NCBI GenBank assembly: GCA_002869885.2 | Contig: NEWR02000018.1 | Location: 1-49,439 of the forward strand | Source: Nitrospira sp. CG24C | Lineage (GTDB): Bacteria > Nitrospirota > Nitrospiria > Nitrospirales > Nitrospiraceae | Reading direction: 5' to 3' | DNA length: 49,439 nt | Shown: positions 35,324 to 43,193 of the stretch, piece after piece | Layout: each line of letters starts with the position of its first letter | How positions within the stretch are numbered: position 1 is the first letter of the stretch | Program-made: the position numbers and the translations under genes | Notes under the pieces: generated by a model | What the model was told of the DNA's origin: nothing | What the model saw: the letters and a program-made list of their open reading frames with translations, nothing else | The model's database searches: none

Positions 35324-35625
35324 ACGGCGACGACCTTTCCCGGTTCTAGAAGAATGCTGAAAAAGTCCCCGGGGGCTTTCCGAGGATTAAGGCTGAGGTC
35401 AAGGCTGAGAAAAAAAGAGTCCGATCCTTTTCTCAGCCTTGACCTCAACCTACATCAGAGATTGCGCACTCATTAGCGCAGCCTTACGAAGCAGCCGGCG
35501 CGCGGTTCTCCTCTTGTCCTAGAATCGCAAACTGTTGAATTTCCACTGTACCACAATAATTTCCTGCACCCTGCTAGGGAGCAATCACAGTTCTGCTTAC
35601 AGAGTTTAGCAAACTCAGAGGAAAT
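35324..35625. other. 302-bp gap with a GCTGAAAAAG box and a perfect hairpin
   Basis: This is the leader region of the Tol operon. It holds the hairpin element described at 35355-35451; the rest, up to the tRNA-Asp 3' end, shows no feature I can support. The minus-strand frame across 35473-35670 runs into the tRNA and is not a gene. Confidence 0.5.
35355..35451. repeat. Tandem-word hairpin element E (AAGGCTGAG/GTCAAGGCTGAG words)
   Basis: TGCTGAAAAAGTCC (from 35355) is followed by a hairpin with a 19-bp perfect stem (35395-35413 with 35428-35446, loop 14). It extends to about 24 bp with one mismatch. The arms repeat the word AAGGCTGAG with GGTC spacers. The box is the same one that begins the elements at 21726 and 37060, but the word in the stem is unrelated. 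Confidence 0.85.
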
Positions 35626-35702
35626 TGGCGGGGCCGACGGGATTTGAACCCGCGACCTCCAGATTGACAATCTGGCGTCCTAACCAGCTGAACGACGGCC
35701 CC
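35626..35702 (-). tRNA. tRNA-Asp (GTC)
   Basis: A 77-base tRNA on the minus strand. Acceptor stem GGGGCCG pairs with CGGCCCC, the anticodon loop TTGTCAA carries GTC between CCAGA/TCTGG stems, and the T-loop is GGTTCAAATCC. The 3' CCA is encoded (35626-35628). Confidence 0.96.
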
Positions 35703-35824
35703 TCGAACACAATTTATAGCGGAAGATGTGAATGACAAGACTATATCTAGCGGTTGGTCCCGTCTACAATTTCATCATTTTCGTTCAACTGTCCGTTCTG
35801 CTCCCAGTGAACCAGCTTTGGTCC

Positions 35825-35900
35825 TGGTAGGCGGAACAGGGATCGAACCTGTGACCTCTGCCTTGTAAGGGCAGCGCTCTCCCAACTGAGCTATCCGCCC
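35825..35900 (-). tRNA. tRNA-Val (TAC)
   Basis: A 76-base tRNA on the minus strand. Acceptor GGGCGGA pairs with TCCGCCT, D-arm GCTCAGTTGGGAGAGC is canonical, the anticodon loop CTTACAA carries TAC, and the T-loop is GGTTCGATCCC. The CCA end is encoded. It lies 122 bases upstream of tRNA-Asp on the same strand, so the two may share a transcript. Confidence 0.96.
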
Positions 35901-36026
35901 GATTTCCTTAGCAACGTGGGTGGATGCTACCAACTCCACCTGCCCATGTCAATCGAATCTCGCGCGCTTCTTGCCGCATTTGGCCCCTGCACATTTTGCT
36001 CAAAGTGAGTCGCGCGTCCTCATGGG

Positions 36027-36944
36027 TTATGTTTTTTTGCCCCCGCGCAAGCCCACTCGGGGAAAATATTTATCATGCACCCGCTTGAGCCGTCCCCGTT
36101 CAATATGCGTATAGATCTGCGTCGTCGCGATATTCGCATGTCCGAGCATAACCTGAACAGATCGAAGATCCGCGCCGCCTTCGAGCAGATGCGTCGCAAA
36201 CGAATGCCGGAGCATGTGAGGCGAAATGACCCGTGTCATTCCTGCTCGCCGTGCACGGCGTTGCAGCAACTTCCAAAAGGCTTGCCGCGTCAACGGCCCG
36301 CCCCGCCTCGATACGAACAGATACCGTGAAGCCCGCTTTTTGAGAAGCCGTGGCCGCGCCTCTTCCACATACTGCTGCAGCAACTGCCTGGCCCCCTCGC
36401 CCATTGGCACAAGCCGCTGCTTCGCGCCCTTACCCGTGACCCGGAGGTACCCGACATCAAGATTGGCCTGCGCAATTTCGGCCATCACCAATTCCGATAC
36501 GCGAAGCCCTGTCGCATAGAGCAACTCCACCATTGCTCGATCACGCAAATCTTCGGGGGTTGAGACTGGCGCCAGATCCAGCAATGATGTGACGTCATGC
36601 TGCGACAATGTTTTCGGCAGTCGAACGCCGCGCGATATCGGCGCCAGACCGACGGTTGGATTCACCTCGATCATCCGTTCCCGCGTCAAAAAACGGAGCC
36701 ATCCGCGAATAGCCGAGAGGCAGCGTAGAGAAGAGGCGCGAGACAGCCGCGCCTCGTGCAAGGAGCGGAGAAATCCCGTCAACGTCTTCTGCGATAAAGC
36801 CCCGATCGGCGCAACACCGGTTCGATGCAAGTAGGAGTGGAATTTACTCAAGTCGCGGCGGTAGGCTTCAACCGTATTGACGGAAAGACCACCCTCCACT
36901 CGGAGATGGCTCAAATATCGCTCAGCCAGCGGATCCAGCATCAT
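36027..36944 (-). CDS. Tyrosine recombinase XerC/XerD
   Basis: A 305-residue site-specific recombinase. It has an N-terminal SAM-like core-binding domain (about 1-90, YLSHLRVEGGLSVNTVEAYRRDL) and a catalytic domain with Arg in ATGLRVSEL, Lys in GKGAKQRLVP, HMLRHSFATH, LGHANIATTQIYTH and the final Tyr. All catalytic residues are present. Length and lack of phage-type domains point to a housekeeping chromosome-dimer resolvase, closest to XerD. The frame opens at a TTG (36980), but the ATG pair at 36944/36941 gives the normal length. Its neighbours are the two tRNA genes downstream. Confidence 0.92.
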   Translation of the reverse strand: MMLDPLAERYLSHLRVEGGLSVNTVEAYRRDLSKFHSYLHRTGVAPIGALSQKTLTGFLRSLHEARLSRASSLRCLSAIRGWLRFLTRERMIEVNPTVGLAPISRGVRLPKTLSQHDVTSLLDLAPVSTPEDLRDRAMVELLYATGLRVSELVMAEIAQANLDVGYLRVTGKGAKQRLVPMGEGARQLLQQYVEEARPRLLKKRASRYLFVSRRGGPLTRQAFWKLLQRRARRAGMTRVISPHMLRHSFATHLLEGGADLRSVQVMLGHANIATTQIYTHIERGRLKRVHDKYFPRVGLRGGKKT

Positions 36945-37289
36945 CTGTGCGATGATAGCCAAACGCTCGGATGAACACAACGAAGGCTATCGGGGTTTAC
37001 CTTGACACCCCGACAGGATTTCCGATAGTAGTCACATGCGAATGACAAAGCCCTCAGACCTCCCGCAGGATGCTGAAAAAGTCCGCCAGCGTGAGAAGGC
37101 CGTTATTGGGTTTGTTTGGTCTGTTTCGTTTGTTTGGTTGAATGAAACCAACCAACTAAACCAAATCAACCAGATAAACAAAACAAACCAGTTTGAGCAT
37201 CCTACGGCTATTTTGTCATCAGCGCCATTGGTGAGATCCCAACGGTGTTTTTATATAAACCGAGGTTTCCCACAGCCTGCTAGGAGCTC
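36945..37289. other. 345-bp divergent gap filled mostly by a repeat element
   Basis: It separates the minus-strand recombinase from the plus-strand TPR/PBP gene. Nearly all of it from 37060 to 37283 is the hairpin element described separately. The left 100 bases must hold the recombinase promoter; I could not pick out a convincing one. Confidence 0.45.
37060..37283. repeat. Tandem-word hairpin element D (TTTGTTTGG words), longest copy
   Basis: The element starts GCAGGATGCTGAAAAAGTCC (37060) and GCCAGC. A hairpin follows with its apex at about 37141-37147; the left arm is built from TTTGGT, CTGTTTCG and TTTGTTTGG, the right from AACCAACC, AAACC and AACAAAACAAACC. About 18 of the innermost 27 pairs are Watson-Crick. 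It ends CACAGCCTGCTAG (37271-37283), an imperfect inverse of the start, so the whole copy has inverted ends like a mobile element. The ribosome binding site of the next gene lies at its right edge. Confidence 0.75.
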
Positions 37290-39272
37290 ATGGCCCGCCT
37301 GTTGATATCTTTGTTCTCACATCGCACGCACATCCTTTCTGCACGCTGGTGCCTGTCCTTTATCCTTGTCTGGAGCATCCTTGGGCCAATCACTGCGTTC
37401 GAGTTCAATTCGCCCGTCTATGCAGAAACAGGATCCGCCAGCCCTGCGAGTCATCCCACGCTGAAGCAGGCGAAGCGCTTGATCGACGCAGGCCAGGCGG
37501 AAGAAGCCATCACCACGCTCCGCCGCTTTCTGGCCACCTCCCCGAAGCCCGAGCTGCTCGACGACACCTATCTACTTCTCGGAGCAGCCCTGCACAACGC
37601 AAAGCAATATATGGACGCCTTAAAATACTTGCAGCAACTGCAGACTGAGTTCCCCGACTCAGAGGTGACAGAGCGAGGCAAGTTGATGCAGGCCCGAGTC
37701 CACGCAGCGATGGGGAACCTCGATCTGGCCTTGCCGATATTGACGGGCCTGCGCAATCTTTCCAAAGATGACAGCACGAAACGAGAAGCCCTGCGGCTGA
37801 GCGGCGATTTCTACGCGCAAAAAAAGGACGCGACCCGCGCCATACAGGCGTGGCTCGATGAAGTGGCCTTGGGAACCGACGACCAAGCGGAAGACGTGCG
37901 AACCCGCATTCGCGATCTAGCCAGCCAAACGTCCGACAAAAAAGCCCTCGATCAAATCCGAGACACCTTTCCTCGCAGTTTTCCCGGTGATCTCGCGTCC
38001 CTCCGACTCATCGACCTCTACGTCGCCCGAGGAGAAGAACACCAGGCCATCCGGCAGATCCAGCAATTTCTCATGAATTTCCCGACCCACCCACAATCAG
38101 AGAAAACCTCGGAACTCCTCACCACACTCCAAGCTAAACTCAAATCTAACCAGTTTTTCATCGCCGCGGTTCTGCCGCTTTCAGGGAAACTCGCCCCCTT
38201 TGCCGGTGAAGTTCTCAGCGGGATTCAGCTGGCGGTTGAAGCCAATAGAGACCGGACAGGGAGCGCGTCGGTCGGTCTTATCGTCAAAGATTTGGAATCG
38301 GACTACGCCTCGTTTTTAGACGATTTTTCCGAGCTGCTGAATAACGATCGCCCTCTCGCCGTGATCGGTCCCCTCCTCTCGAAAAATCTGCCGGTCATGG
38401 CTGAACTCGCCGAACGGGCTCACATCCCGTTGATCACGCCCGCGGCGACCTTCCCCAACGTCAGACGACTCGGCAACTATGTGTTCAGTACGGCGCTCAC
38501 CTATCAACTGCAAGCCAAACGAATCGCGTCCTATGCCATCAAGGAGCAAGGCTTTCGCCGATTCTGCATCCTGCACCCCGACACCACCTATGGCCGCGAG
38601 TTGGCCCGGCTCTTTGCCCAGGAAGTGCGCCAACATGAAGGGGAAGTGATCGCCGTTGAGTCGTACAAAGAGGGCGAAGCCGACGTGAGCGCGCAACTCA
38701 AACGCATGAAGGCAGAGGACCTCAAGCGATATGGCTTATCCGTGCCGCTCGATCAAACGAAACTGACCGGGAAATTGACAAAGCTGGACAAGAAAATTTT
38801 CTACACACCGGGTTTCGATGCGATCTTCATTCCAGGCCGCGCAGCCGACGCCGGCATCATCACCTCCCAGCTCAATTTCCACGACATGAAAGTGCCCTTC
38901 CTCGGCACAAATGGATGGAATTCGCAGGATTTCGCCCGCACAGACGATTCGTCGATCGATGGAGCCGTGTTCGTCGACGGCTTCTTTGTGGACAGCCCCA
39001 TGCCTACGGTGCAGGATTTTGTGGCCCGGTATAAAAAACGTTTCCAAACCAACCCGACACTCTTTGCGATCCAGGGTTACGATGCCGCGAAATTGGTGCT
39101 CGACGCGGTTCGACAAGGCGCCTCCTCCGGCGAATCCGTCCACGACCAGCTGCTGACACAGCCGGATCTCTCTTCCCTTACGGGACCGGCAGCGTTTGGA
39201 CCGGACGGAACATTGAATCGTCCGCTCTTCCTCATACAAATCAAAAAAGGCCGATTTCAACAGGTGAACTAA
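37290..39272 (+). CDS. TPR plus periplasmic-binding-fold protein (LpoA-like / ABC substrate-binding type)
   Basis: A 660-residue exported protein with a signal peptide (about 1-45). Helical TPR-type repeats follow (about 55-270: AKRLIDAGQAEEAITTLRRFL, DTYLLLGAALHNAKQYMDAL, and others), then a type I periplasmic-binding domain (about 288-655) with IAAVLPLSGKLAPFAGEVLSG, VIGPLLSKNLPV, ITPAATFPNVRRLGNYVFS and AIQGYDAAKLVLDAVRQ. TPR followed by this fold is the plan of LpoA, the outer-membrane activator of PBP1A, though no lipobox is seen here. A free-standing branched-chain-amino-acid-type receptor is the alternative. The start ATG follows TAGGAG. The next gene begins five bases downstream. Confidence 0.82.
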   Translation: MARLLISLFSHRTHILSARWCLSFILVWSILGPITAFEFNSPVYAETGSASPASHPTLKQAKRLIDAGQAEEAITTLRRFLATSPKPELLDDTYLLLGAALHNAKQYMDALKYLQQLQTEFPDSEVTERGKLMQARVHAAMGNLDLALPILTGLRNLSKDDSTKREALRLSGDFYAQKKDATRAIQAWLDEVALGTDDQAEDVRTRIRDLASQTSDKKALDQIRDTFPRSFPGDLASLRLIDLYVARGEEHQAIRQIQQFLMNFPTHPQSEKTSELLTTLQAKLKSNQFFIAAVLPLSGKLAPFAGEVLSGIQLAVEANRDRTGSASVGLIVKDLESDYASFLDDFSELLNNDRPLAVIGPLLSKNLPVMAELAERAHIPLITPAATFPNVRRLGNYVFSTALTYQLQAKRIASYAIKEQGFRRFCILHPDTTYGRELARLFAQEVRQHEGEVIAVESYKEGEADVSAQLKRMKAEDLKRYGLSVPLDQTKLTGKLTKLDKKIFYTPGFDAIFIPGRAADAGIITSQLNFHDMKVPFLGTNGWNSQDFARTDDSSIDGAVFVDGFFVDSPMPTVQDFVARYKKRFQTNPTLFAIQGYDAAKLVLDAVRQGASSGESVHDQLLTQPDLSSLTGPAAFGPDGTLNRPLFLIQIKKGRFQQVN

Positions 39273-39277
39273 CCCGC

Positions 39278-40021
39278 ATGAACTCCTTACCGCAAATCCT
39301 CCACACGATTTCCTATATGGCGCTCCCGCTCCTCTTCGCCATGGTATTGCACGAATATGCCCATGGCTGGGTCGCCAATCGGTGCGGCGATCCAACCGCC
39401 AAACTCCAAGGCCGGCTTACCATGAATCCGCTGGCACACATCGATCCGTTCGGAACCGTCATCCTGCCGCTCCTGTGTCTGCTGATGCCGGGAGGATTCT
39501 TGCTTGGCTGGGCCAAGCCGGTCCCGGTCGACCCGCGCCTTATGCACCAACCACGTCGAGACATGGCGCTCGTCGCGGCGGCAGGGCCGGCCATGAATCT
39601 CGTGCTGGCCGTCGGCAGTGCGCTCCTCTTGGCGCTCCTCCTGTCGATCGATTCCATGATCAGTGACTACTGGTCCAAATCGGGCGAGAGTTTGCCCCCG
39701 GACACGTGGCGCCAAATGTTTCTCCGGCCGATCGCCGTGATGTTGCGCTACTCCGTCTTGATTAATGTACTCTTGATGCTGTTCAATCTGCTGCCGCTCC
39801 CTCCCTTGGATGGCGGGAGAATACTCACGAGCCTCCTCCCAGACACTGCGGCAATGGCGCTCAGGCGTGTGGAACCTTACGGCATGTTTATCCTGATGGG
39901 GCTGATCATATTGGACCCGCAGATCCATGTAATCCATACCATCACGGGCACCTTGACCCACAGTCTCACGAATTCAATTCTCTCTACCGCCATCGGTCTT
40001 GGAGCAGATAACACACCATGA
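39278..40021 (+). CDS. Site-2 protease-like membrane metallopeptidase (M50 family)
   Basis: A 247-residue membrane protein. The zinc site HEYAH (His25, Glu26, His29) lies in the first hydrophobic segment, and the third ligand is in LLPLPPLDGGRIL near residue 185. This matches the short, minimal M50 proteases without PDZ domains (YwhC-like). Such enzymes cleave transmembrane helices, but no substrate is suggested here. It is in a tight run: five bases after the preceding gene, and overlapping trpS by four (ATGA). Confidence 0.93.
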   Translation: MNSLPQILHTISYMALPLLFAMVLHEYAHGWVANRCGDPTAKLQGRLTMNPLAHIDPFGTVILPLLCLLMPGGFLLGWAKPVPVDPRLMHQPRRDMALVAAAGPAMNLVLAVGSALLLALLLSIDSMISDYWSKSGESLPPDTWRQMFLRPIAVMLRYSVLINVLLMLFNLLPLPPLDGGRILTSLLPDTAAMALRRVEPYGMFILMGLIILDPQIHVIHTITGTLTHSLTNSILSTAIGLGADNTP

Positions 40022-41010
40022 CCATACCCAGGAAACGAGTCCTCAGCGGCATGCAGCCAAGCGGACTGATGCATCTCGGCAACCATCTGGGCGCATTGGA
40101 AAACTGGAAATCCCTTCAAGACCAGTACGAATGCTATTTTTTCGTTGCCGATTGGCATGCCCTCTCGACCAACTACGCCGACACCAGCCGTATCCGCGAG
40201 TTCTCCCGTGAACTGCTCATCGATTGGCTCGCCGCCGGCATTGATCCTAAACGGTCCACTGTGTTCATCCAGTCCCGCATCCCTGAACATGCGGTCTTGC
40301 ATCTATTGCTCTCGATGATGACTCCCATTTCATGGCTGGAGCGCAATCCGACGTACAAAGAAAAGCAGGAAGAAATTAAAGAGAAAGACCTCAGCACCTA
40401 CGGGTTCCTCGGCTACCCGGTTCTGCAGGCCGCCGATATCTTGTTGTACAAACCCGATTTCGTGCCGGTGGGGAAAGACCAGCTCCCCCATCTCGAACTC
40501 ACCAGGGAACTGGCCCGACGATTCAACGACATCTACAAGACACAGGTCTTCCCTGAGCCCAAAGAACATCTGACGAAGTTTCCCAAGGTGATGGGCACCG
40601 ATGGCCGAAAAATGAGCAAAAGCTATGGCAACACCATCAATCTCTCGGATGCCGAACCGGTCGTTCGCCAGAAGCTCAAAACCATGGTGACCGATCCGGC
40701 GCGCGTGCGCCGAAACGATCCGGGCAATCCCGACGTCTGTCCGGTATACGATTTTCACAAAATCTATTCGCCGCAGGCGACGCAGGACCAGATCAACAAG
40801 GATTGTCGAACCGCGACCATCGGCTGCATCGATTGCAAAAAATCCGTCGCCGACCGAATTGTCGAACGCCTGACACCGGTGTGGGATGCGCGCGGGCGCC
40901 TGAGCAAAGACTCCTCATACCTGAACGACATCATGACAGAGGGCAGCAACAGGGCCGGCGAAGTCGCCAAAGCGACGCTGCATGATGTAACCGAGGCGAT
41001 GAAGATTTAG
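40018..41010 (+). CDS. trpS: Tryptophan-tRNA ligase
   Basis: A 330-residue class I aminoacyl-tRNA synthetase. The HIGH-like element is PSGLMHLGNHLGAL (about 14-27), KMSKS is present in DGRKMSKSYGNT (about 200), and QAADILLYKPDFVPVGKDQ is typical of TrpS. A conserved C-terminal cysteine-containing stretch (CRTATIGCIDCKK) is also present. It is translationally coupled to the M50 protease gene. A strong hairpin follows 40 bases downstream. Confidence 0.97.
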   Translation: MTIPRKRVLSGMQPSGLMHLGNHLGALENWKSLQDQYECYFFVADWHALSTNYADTSRIREFSRELLIDWLAAGIDPKRSTVFIQSRIPEHAVLHLLLSMMTPISWLERNPTYKEKQEEIKEKDLSTYGFLGYPVLQAADILLYKPDFVPVGKDQLPHLELTRELARRFNDIYKTQVFPEPKEHLTKFPKVMGTDGRKMSKSYGNTINLSDAEPVVRQKLKTMVTDPARVRRNDPGNPDVCPVYDFHKIYSPQATQDQINKDCRTATIGCIDCKKSVADRIVERLTPVWDARGRLSKDSSYLNDIMTEGSNRAGEVAKATLHDVTEAMKI

Positions 41011-41051
41011 CCGGGTGCCCTTCCTGCTCGCAGCAATGTGGAGGGGATGAA

Positions 41052-41132
41052 GGCTGATGATCTTCTGTGCTCGCGCAACGCGCGGTCGCGGACTCCCCTC
41101 GTTGGACGCGCGCAGTGGAAGATCAATCAGCC
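41052..41132 (+). terminator. Long hairpin downstream of trpS
   Basis: GGCTGATGATCTTC (41052-41065) pairs with GAAGATCAATCAGCC (41118-41132) with a one-base bulge. The 52-base interior is rich in self-complementary CGCG words (CTCGCGCAACGCGCGG, GGACGCGCGCAG). It starts 42 bases after the trpS stop. There is no T-run, so it is terminator-like rather than proven. Confidence 0.45.
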
Positions 41133-41146
41133 CCCACCCCTAGAGA

Positions 41147-41316
41147 GATAACGAGCAAGCTTGGAGGGAGCATCTATATCGTTCGATGCGCGCAGTAAGG
41201 GCAGCCTCGGCCACTCCCTCCAAGACAGGCGTAAGAAACCGGAAGGCCCTCGCCAGGACAAATGGCACGTCTCTGAGTGCCATTCACAATTTTCACCAGC
41301 CCACCGGCTCGTTATC
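41147..41316 (+). ncRNA. Candidate multi-branched structured RNA
   Basis: A perfect 10-bp closing helix (41147-41156 with 41307-41316, GATAACGAGC/GCTCGTTATC) encloses a perfect 11-bp helix (41160-41170 with 41214-41224) and a perfect 8-bp helix (41261-41268 with 41277-41284). The first helix begins four bases inside the closing one, as in a multi-way junction. No known RNA family (RNase P, tmRNA, SRP, 6S, common riboswitches) fits by its conserved bases. The strand is unproven. Whether it is an independent RNA, the leader of the FG-GAP gene or part of a repeat is unknown. Confidence 0.4.
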
Positions 41317-41605
41317 GGCAACCTCAAGTTCAGTCACCCGCCGTCTTGACGCCGACGCATTTGTCCCTTCTTCTTTCCCCCTGAGGCACTGCACTGCAAC
41401 TTCCCACCCTGACCATTTTGATCTGACAAGCCGTACCATCAAATGTTACGCGCAGGAAATCTGCCTGTAACATTGCCCCCCTAACGAGGGATTGTGGGAG
41501 GCAGTCTACAAAATTTACACTACGTTATCTTTTCGTTGGATAGCCCCAAGGAGTGTTCGTCCTGCTTGCAGTGCTACCTCGATTCCTCACATTAAGGAAC
41601 TGACC

Positions 41606-43153
41606 ATGGAGACGCTCACATCGGCGAAGGGGACCATACCGTTTCACAGTCCTACCAACAGAGGGACTTGGCGTCAGGTCTTGTGTCTGCTGACGCTGGC
41701 CGCGCTGAGCCTCACCATAAATGCCTGCGGGGGCGGAAACGATTCTCCTCAGACCGCGCGACAGATTGTGGCCCAGCTCGTACAGCAGGGCTATCTCAAG
41801 GCCTCCAATACCGAGGCCGGTGACGGATTTGGGTACAGCCTTGCACTCGCCGGCGACACCCTGGTCGTGGGGGCGCCTGGCGAGGCCAGTGCCGCGACTG
41901 GAATCAATGGCACGCAAGGGGACAACAGCGCTGTGAATAGCGGCGCGGTCTACATCTTCACCCGTACGAACGGAGTCTGGAGCCAGCAGGCCTATCTGAA
42001 AGCCTCCAATACTGAAGCCGATGACGTGTTTGGGTGGAGCCTCGCGCTCGCCGGTGAGACCCTGGTCGTGGGGGCGCCTGGCGAGGCCAGTGCCGATGGC
42101 GACCAAACGGACAACAGCGCCCAGGACAGTGGTGCGGTCTATGTCTTCACCCGTACGAACGGAGTCTGGAGCCAGCAGGCCTATGTGAAGGCTTCCAATA
42201 CCGGGGCCGGTGACCTATTCGGTATCAGCATCGCAGTCGCTGGCGACACCTTGGCCGTGGGAGCATTTTTCGAGGCCAGTGCCGCGACTGGAGTCAATGG
42301 CCCGGAAGCAGATAACAGCGCCCCAGGGAGTGGCGCGGTCTATGTCTTCACCCGCACGGGCAGCGACTGGAGCCAGCAGGCCTACGTGAAGGCCTCCAAT
42401 ACCGAAGCCAATGACGGATTTGGGGAGAGCGTCGCGCTCACCGGCGACACTCTGGCCGTGGGAGCGACTGGCGAGGCCAGTGCCGCAACCGGGGTGGATG
42501 GCGACGAGACGGACAACAGCGCCGTGGAAAGCGGGGCGGTCTATGTCTTCACCCGCACGGGCAGCACCTGGACCCAGCAGGCCTATGTGAAGGCCTCCAA
42601 TACTGAGGGCTTAGATTGGTTCGGATACAGTGTCGCGCTCGCGGAAGACACCCTGGCAGTGGGGGCGCTTTTCGAAGCCAGTGCCGCGACCGGGATTAAT
42701 GGCAATCAAGGGAACAACAGCGCCCCAGCGAGCGGCGCTACCTATGTCTTCACCCTCACGAACGGGGTCTGGAGTCAGCAGGCCTATGTGAAGGCCTCCA
42801 ATCCCGGGGGATTTGACCTGTTCGGCAGCAGCATCGCACTCACCGGAAACACCTTGGCCGTGGGGGCGTTTGGTGAAGCCAGCGCCAATGGCAACCAGAC
42901 GGACAACAGCGCACCGGAGAGTGGCGCCGCCTATGTCTTTACGCGCACGGGCAGCGACTGGAACCAGCAGGCCTATGTGAAGGCCTCCAATACCGGGAGC
43001 TTTGACCTGTTCGGCAGCAGCATCGCACTCGCCGGTGACACCCTGATCGTAGGGGCATTTTTTGAAGCCAGTGCCGCGACCGGGGTTAATGGCAATCAGG
43101 GGGATAACAGCGCCCCGGACAGCGGCGCTGCCTATGTCTTCTCACTGCAGTAA
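41606..43153 (+). CDS. FG-GAP seven-repeat beta-propeller lipoprotein
   Basis: A 515-residue lipoprotein (lipobox TINAC, Cys41, then GGG). Seven near-identical repeats follow, each starting Y-L/V-KASN and containing FG-x-S-x-AL, DTL-x-VGA, EASA, DNSA, SGA-x-YVFT and GVWSQQA or a variant. Seven FG-GAP repeats is the number of blades in integrin-type propellers. Repeat starts at DNA level (TAT/TAC of the first residue) are 41792, 41993, 42182, 42383, 42584, 42785 and 42974, so units are 201 or 189 bp. The start ATG at 41606 has AAGGA at good spacing; the frame is open from 41492. Probably surface-exposed and adhesive or ligand-binding; that is inference. Confidence 0.88.
   Translation: METLTSAKGTIPFHSPTNRGTWRQVLCLLTLAALSLTINACGGGNDSPQTARQIVAQLVQQGYLKASNTEAGDGFGYSLALAGDTLVVGAPGEASAATGINGTQGDNSAVNSGAVYIFTRTNGVWSQQAYLKASNTEADDVFGWSLALAGETLVVGAPGEASADGDQTDNSAQDSGAVYVFTRTNGVWSQQAYVKASNTGAGDLFGISIAVAGDTLAVGAFFEASAATGVNGPEADNSAPGSGAVYVFTRTGSDWSQQAYVKASNTEANDGFGESVALTGDTLAVGATGEASAATGVDGDETDNSAVESGAVYVFTRTGSTWTQQAYVKASNTEGLDWFGYSVALAEDTLAVGALFEASAATGINGNQGNNSAPASGATYVFTLTNGVWSQQAYVKASNPGGFDLFGSSIALTGNTLAVGAFGEASANGNQTDNSAPESGAAYVFTRTGSDWNQQAYVKASNTGSFDLFGSSIALAGDTLIVGAFFEASAATGVNGNQGDNSAPDSGAAYVFSLQ
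41792..43150 (+). repeat. Seven tandem 189/201-bp coding repeats
   Basis: Unit lengths are 201, 189, 201, 201, 201 and 189 bp, with a final truncated unit of about 177 bp before the stop codon. The 12-bp difference is a four-residue deletion in the ATGxxG segment (units 2 and 6). High DNA identity between units implies recent expansion or gene conversion, and a risk of assembly collapse. Confidence 0.9.
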
Positions 43154-43193
43154 GACAAAAGGGAGGGAGGCTCAGCGCCACGACCTGTGACCA

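Larger units (their letters stand above)
41011..41605. other. 595-bp gap with several strong inverted repeats
   Basis: No open frame here looks like a protein. The left part has the hairpin at 41052-41132 (probably the trpS transcript end). The middle has the candidate branched RNA at 41147-41316. The right part (41320-41605) leads to the FG-GAP lipoprotein and should hold its promoter, which I could not identify. Confidence 0.6.

Noticed and set aside
35473-35670. A 65-codon open frame on the minus strand beginning MSIWRSRVQIPSAPP
   Set aside because: This is the familiar false translation of tRNA 3' sequence; it starts inside tRNA-Asp.
36027-36944. Recombinase next to tRNA genes as an integrated island
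   Set aside because: The protein has the length and motifs of housekeeping XerC/D, no phage or plasmid genes are nearby, and no duplicated tRNA end was seen.
41054-41060. CTGATGA as the core of a hammerhead ribozyme
   Set aside because: The required GAAA and cleavage-site elements are not at the right places around the flanking stem; the bases belong to a simple long hairpin.
41525-42106. A 193-codon open frame on the minus strand with apparent internal repeats
   Set aside because: The repeats are only the antisense of the FG-GAP units.
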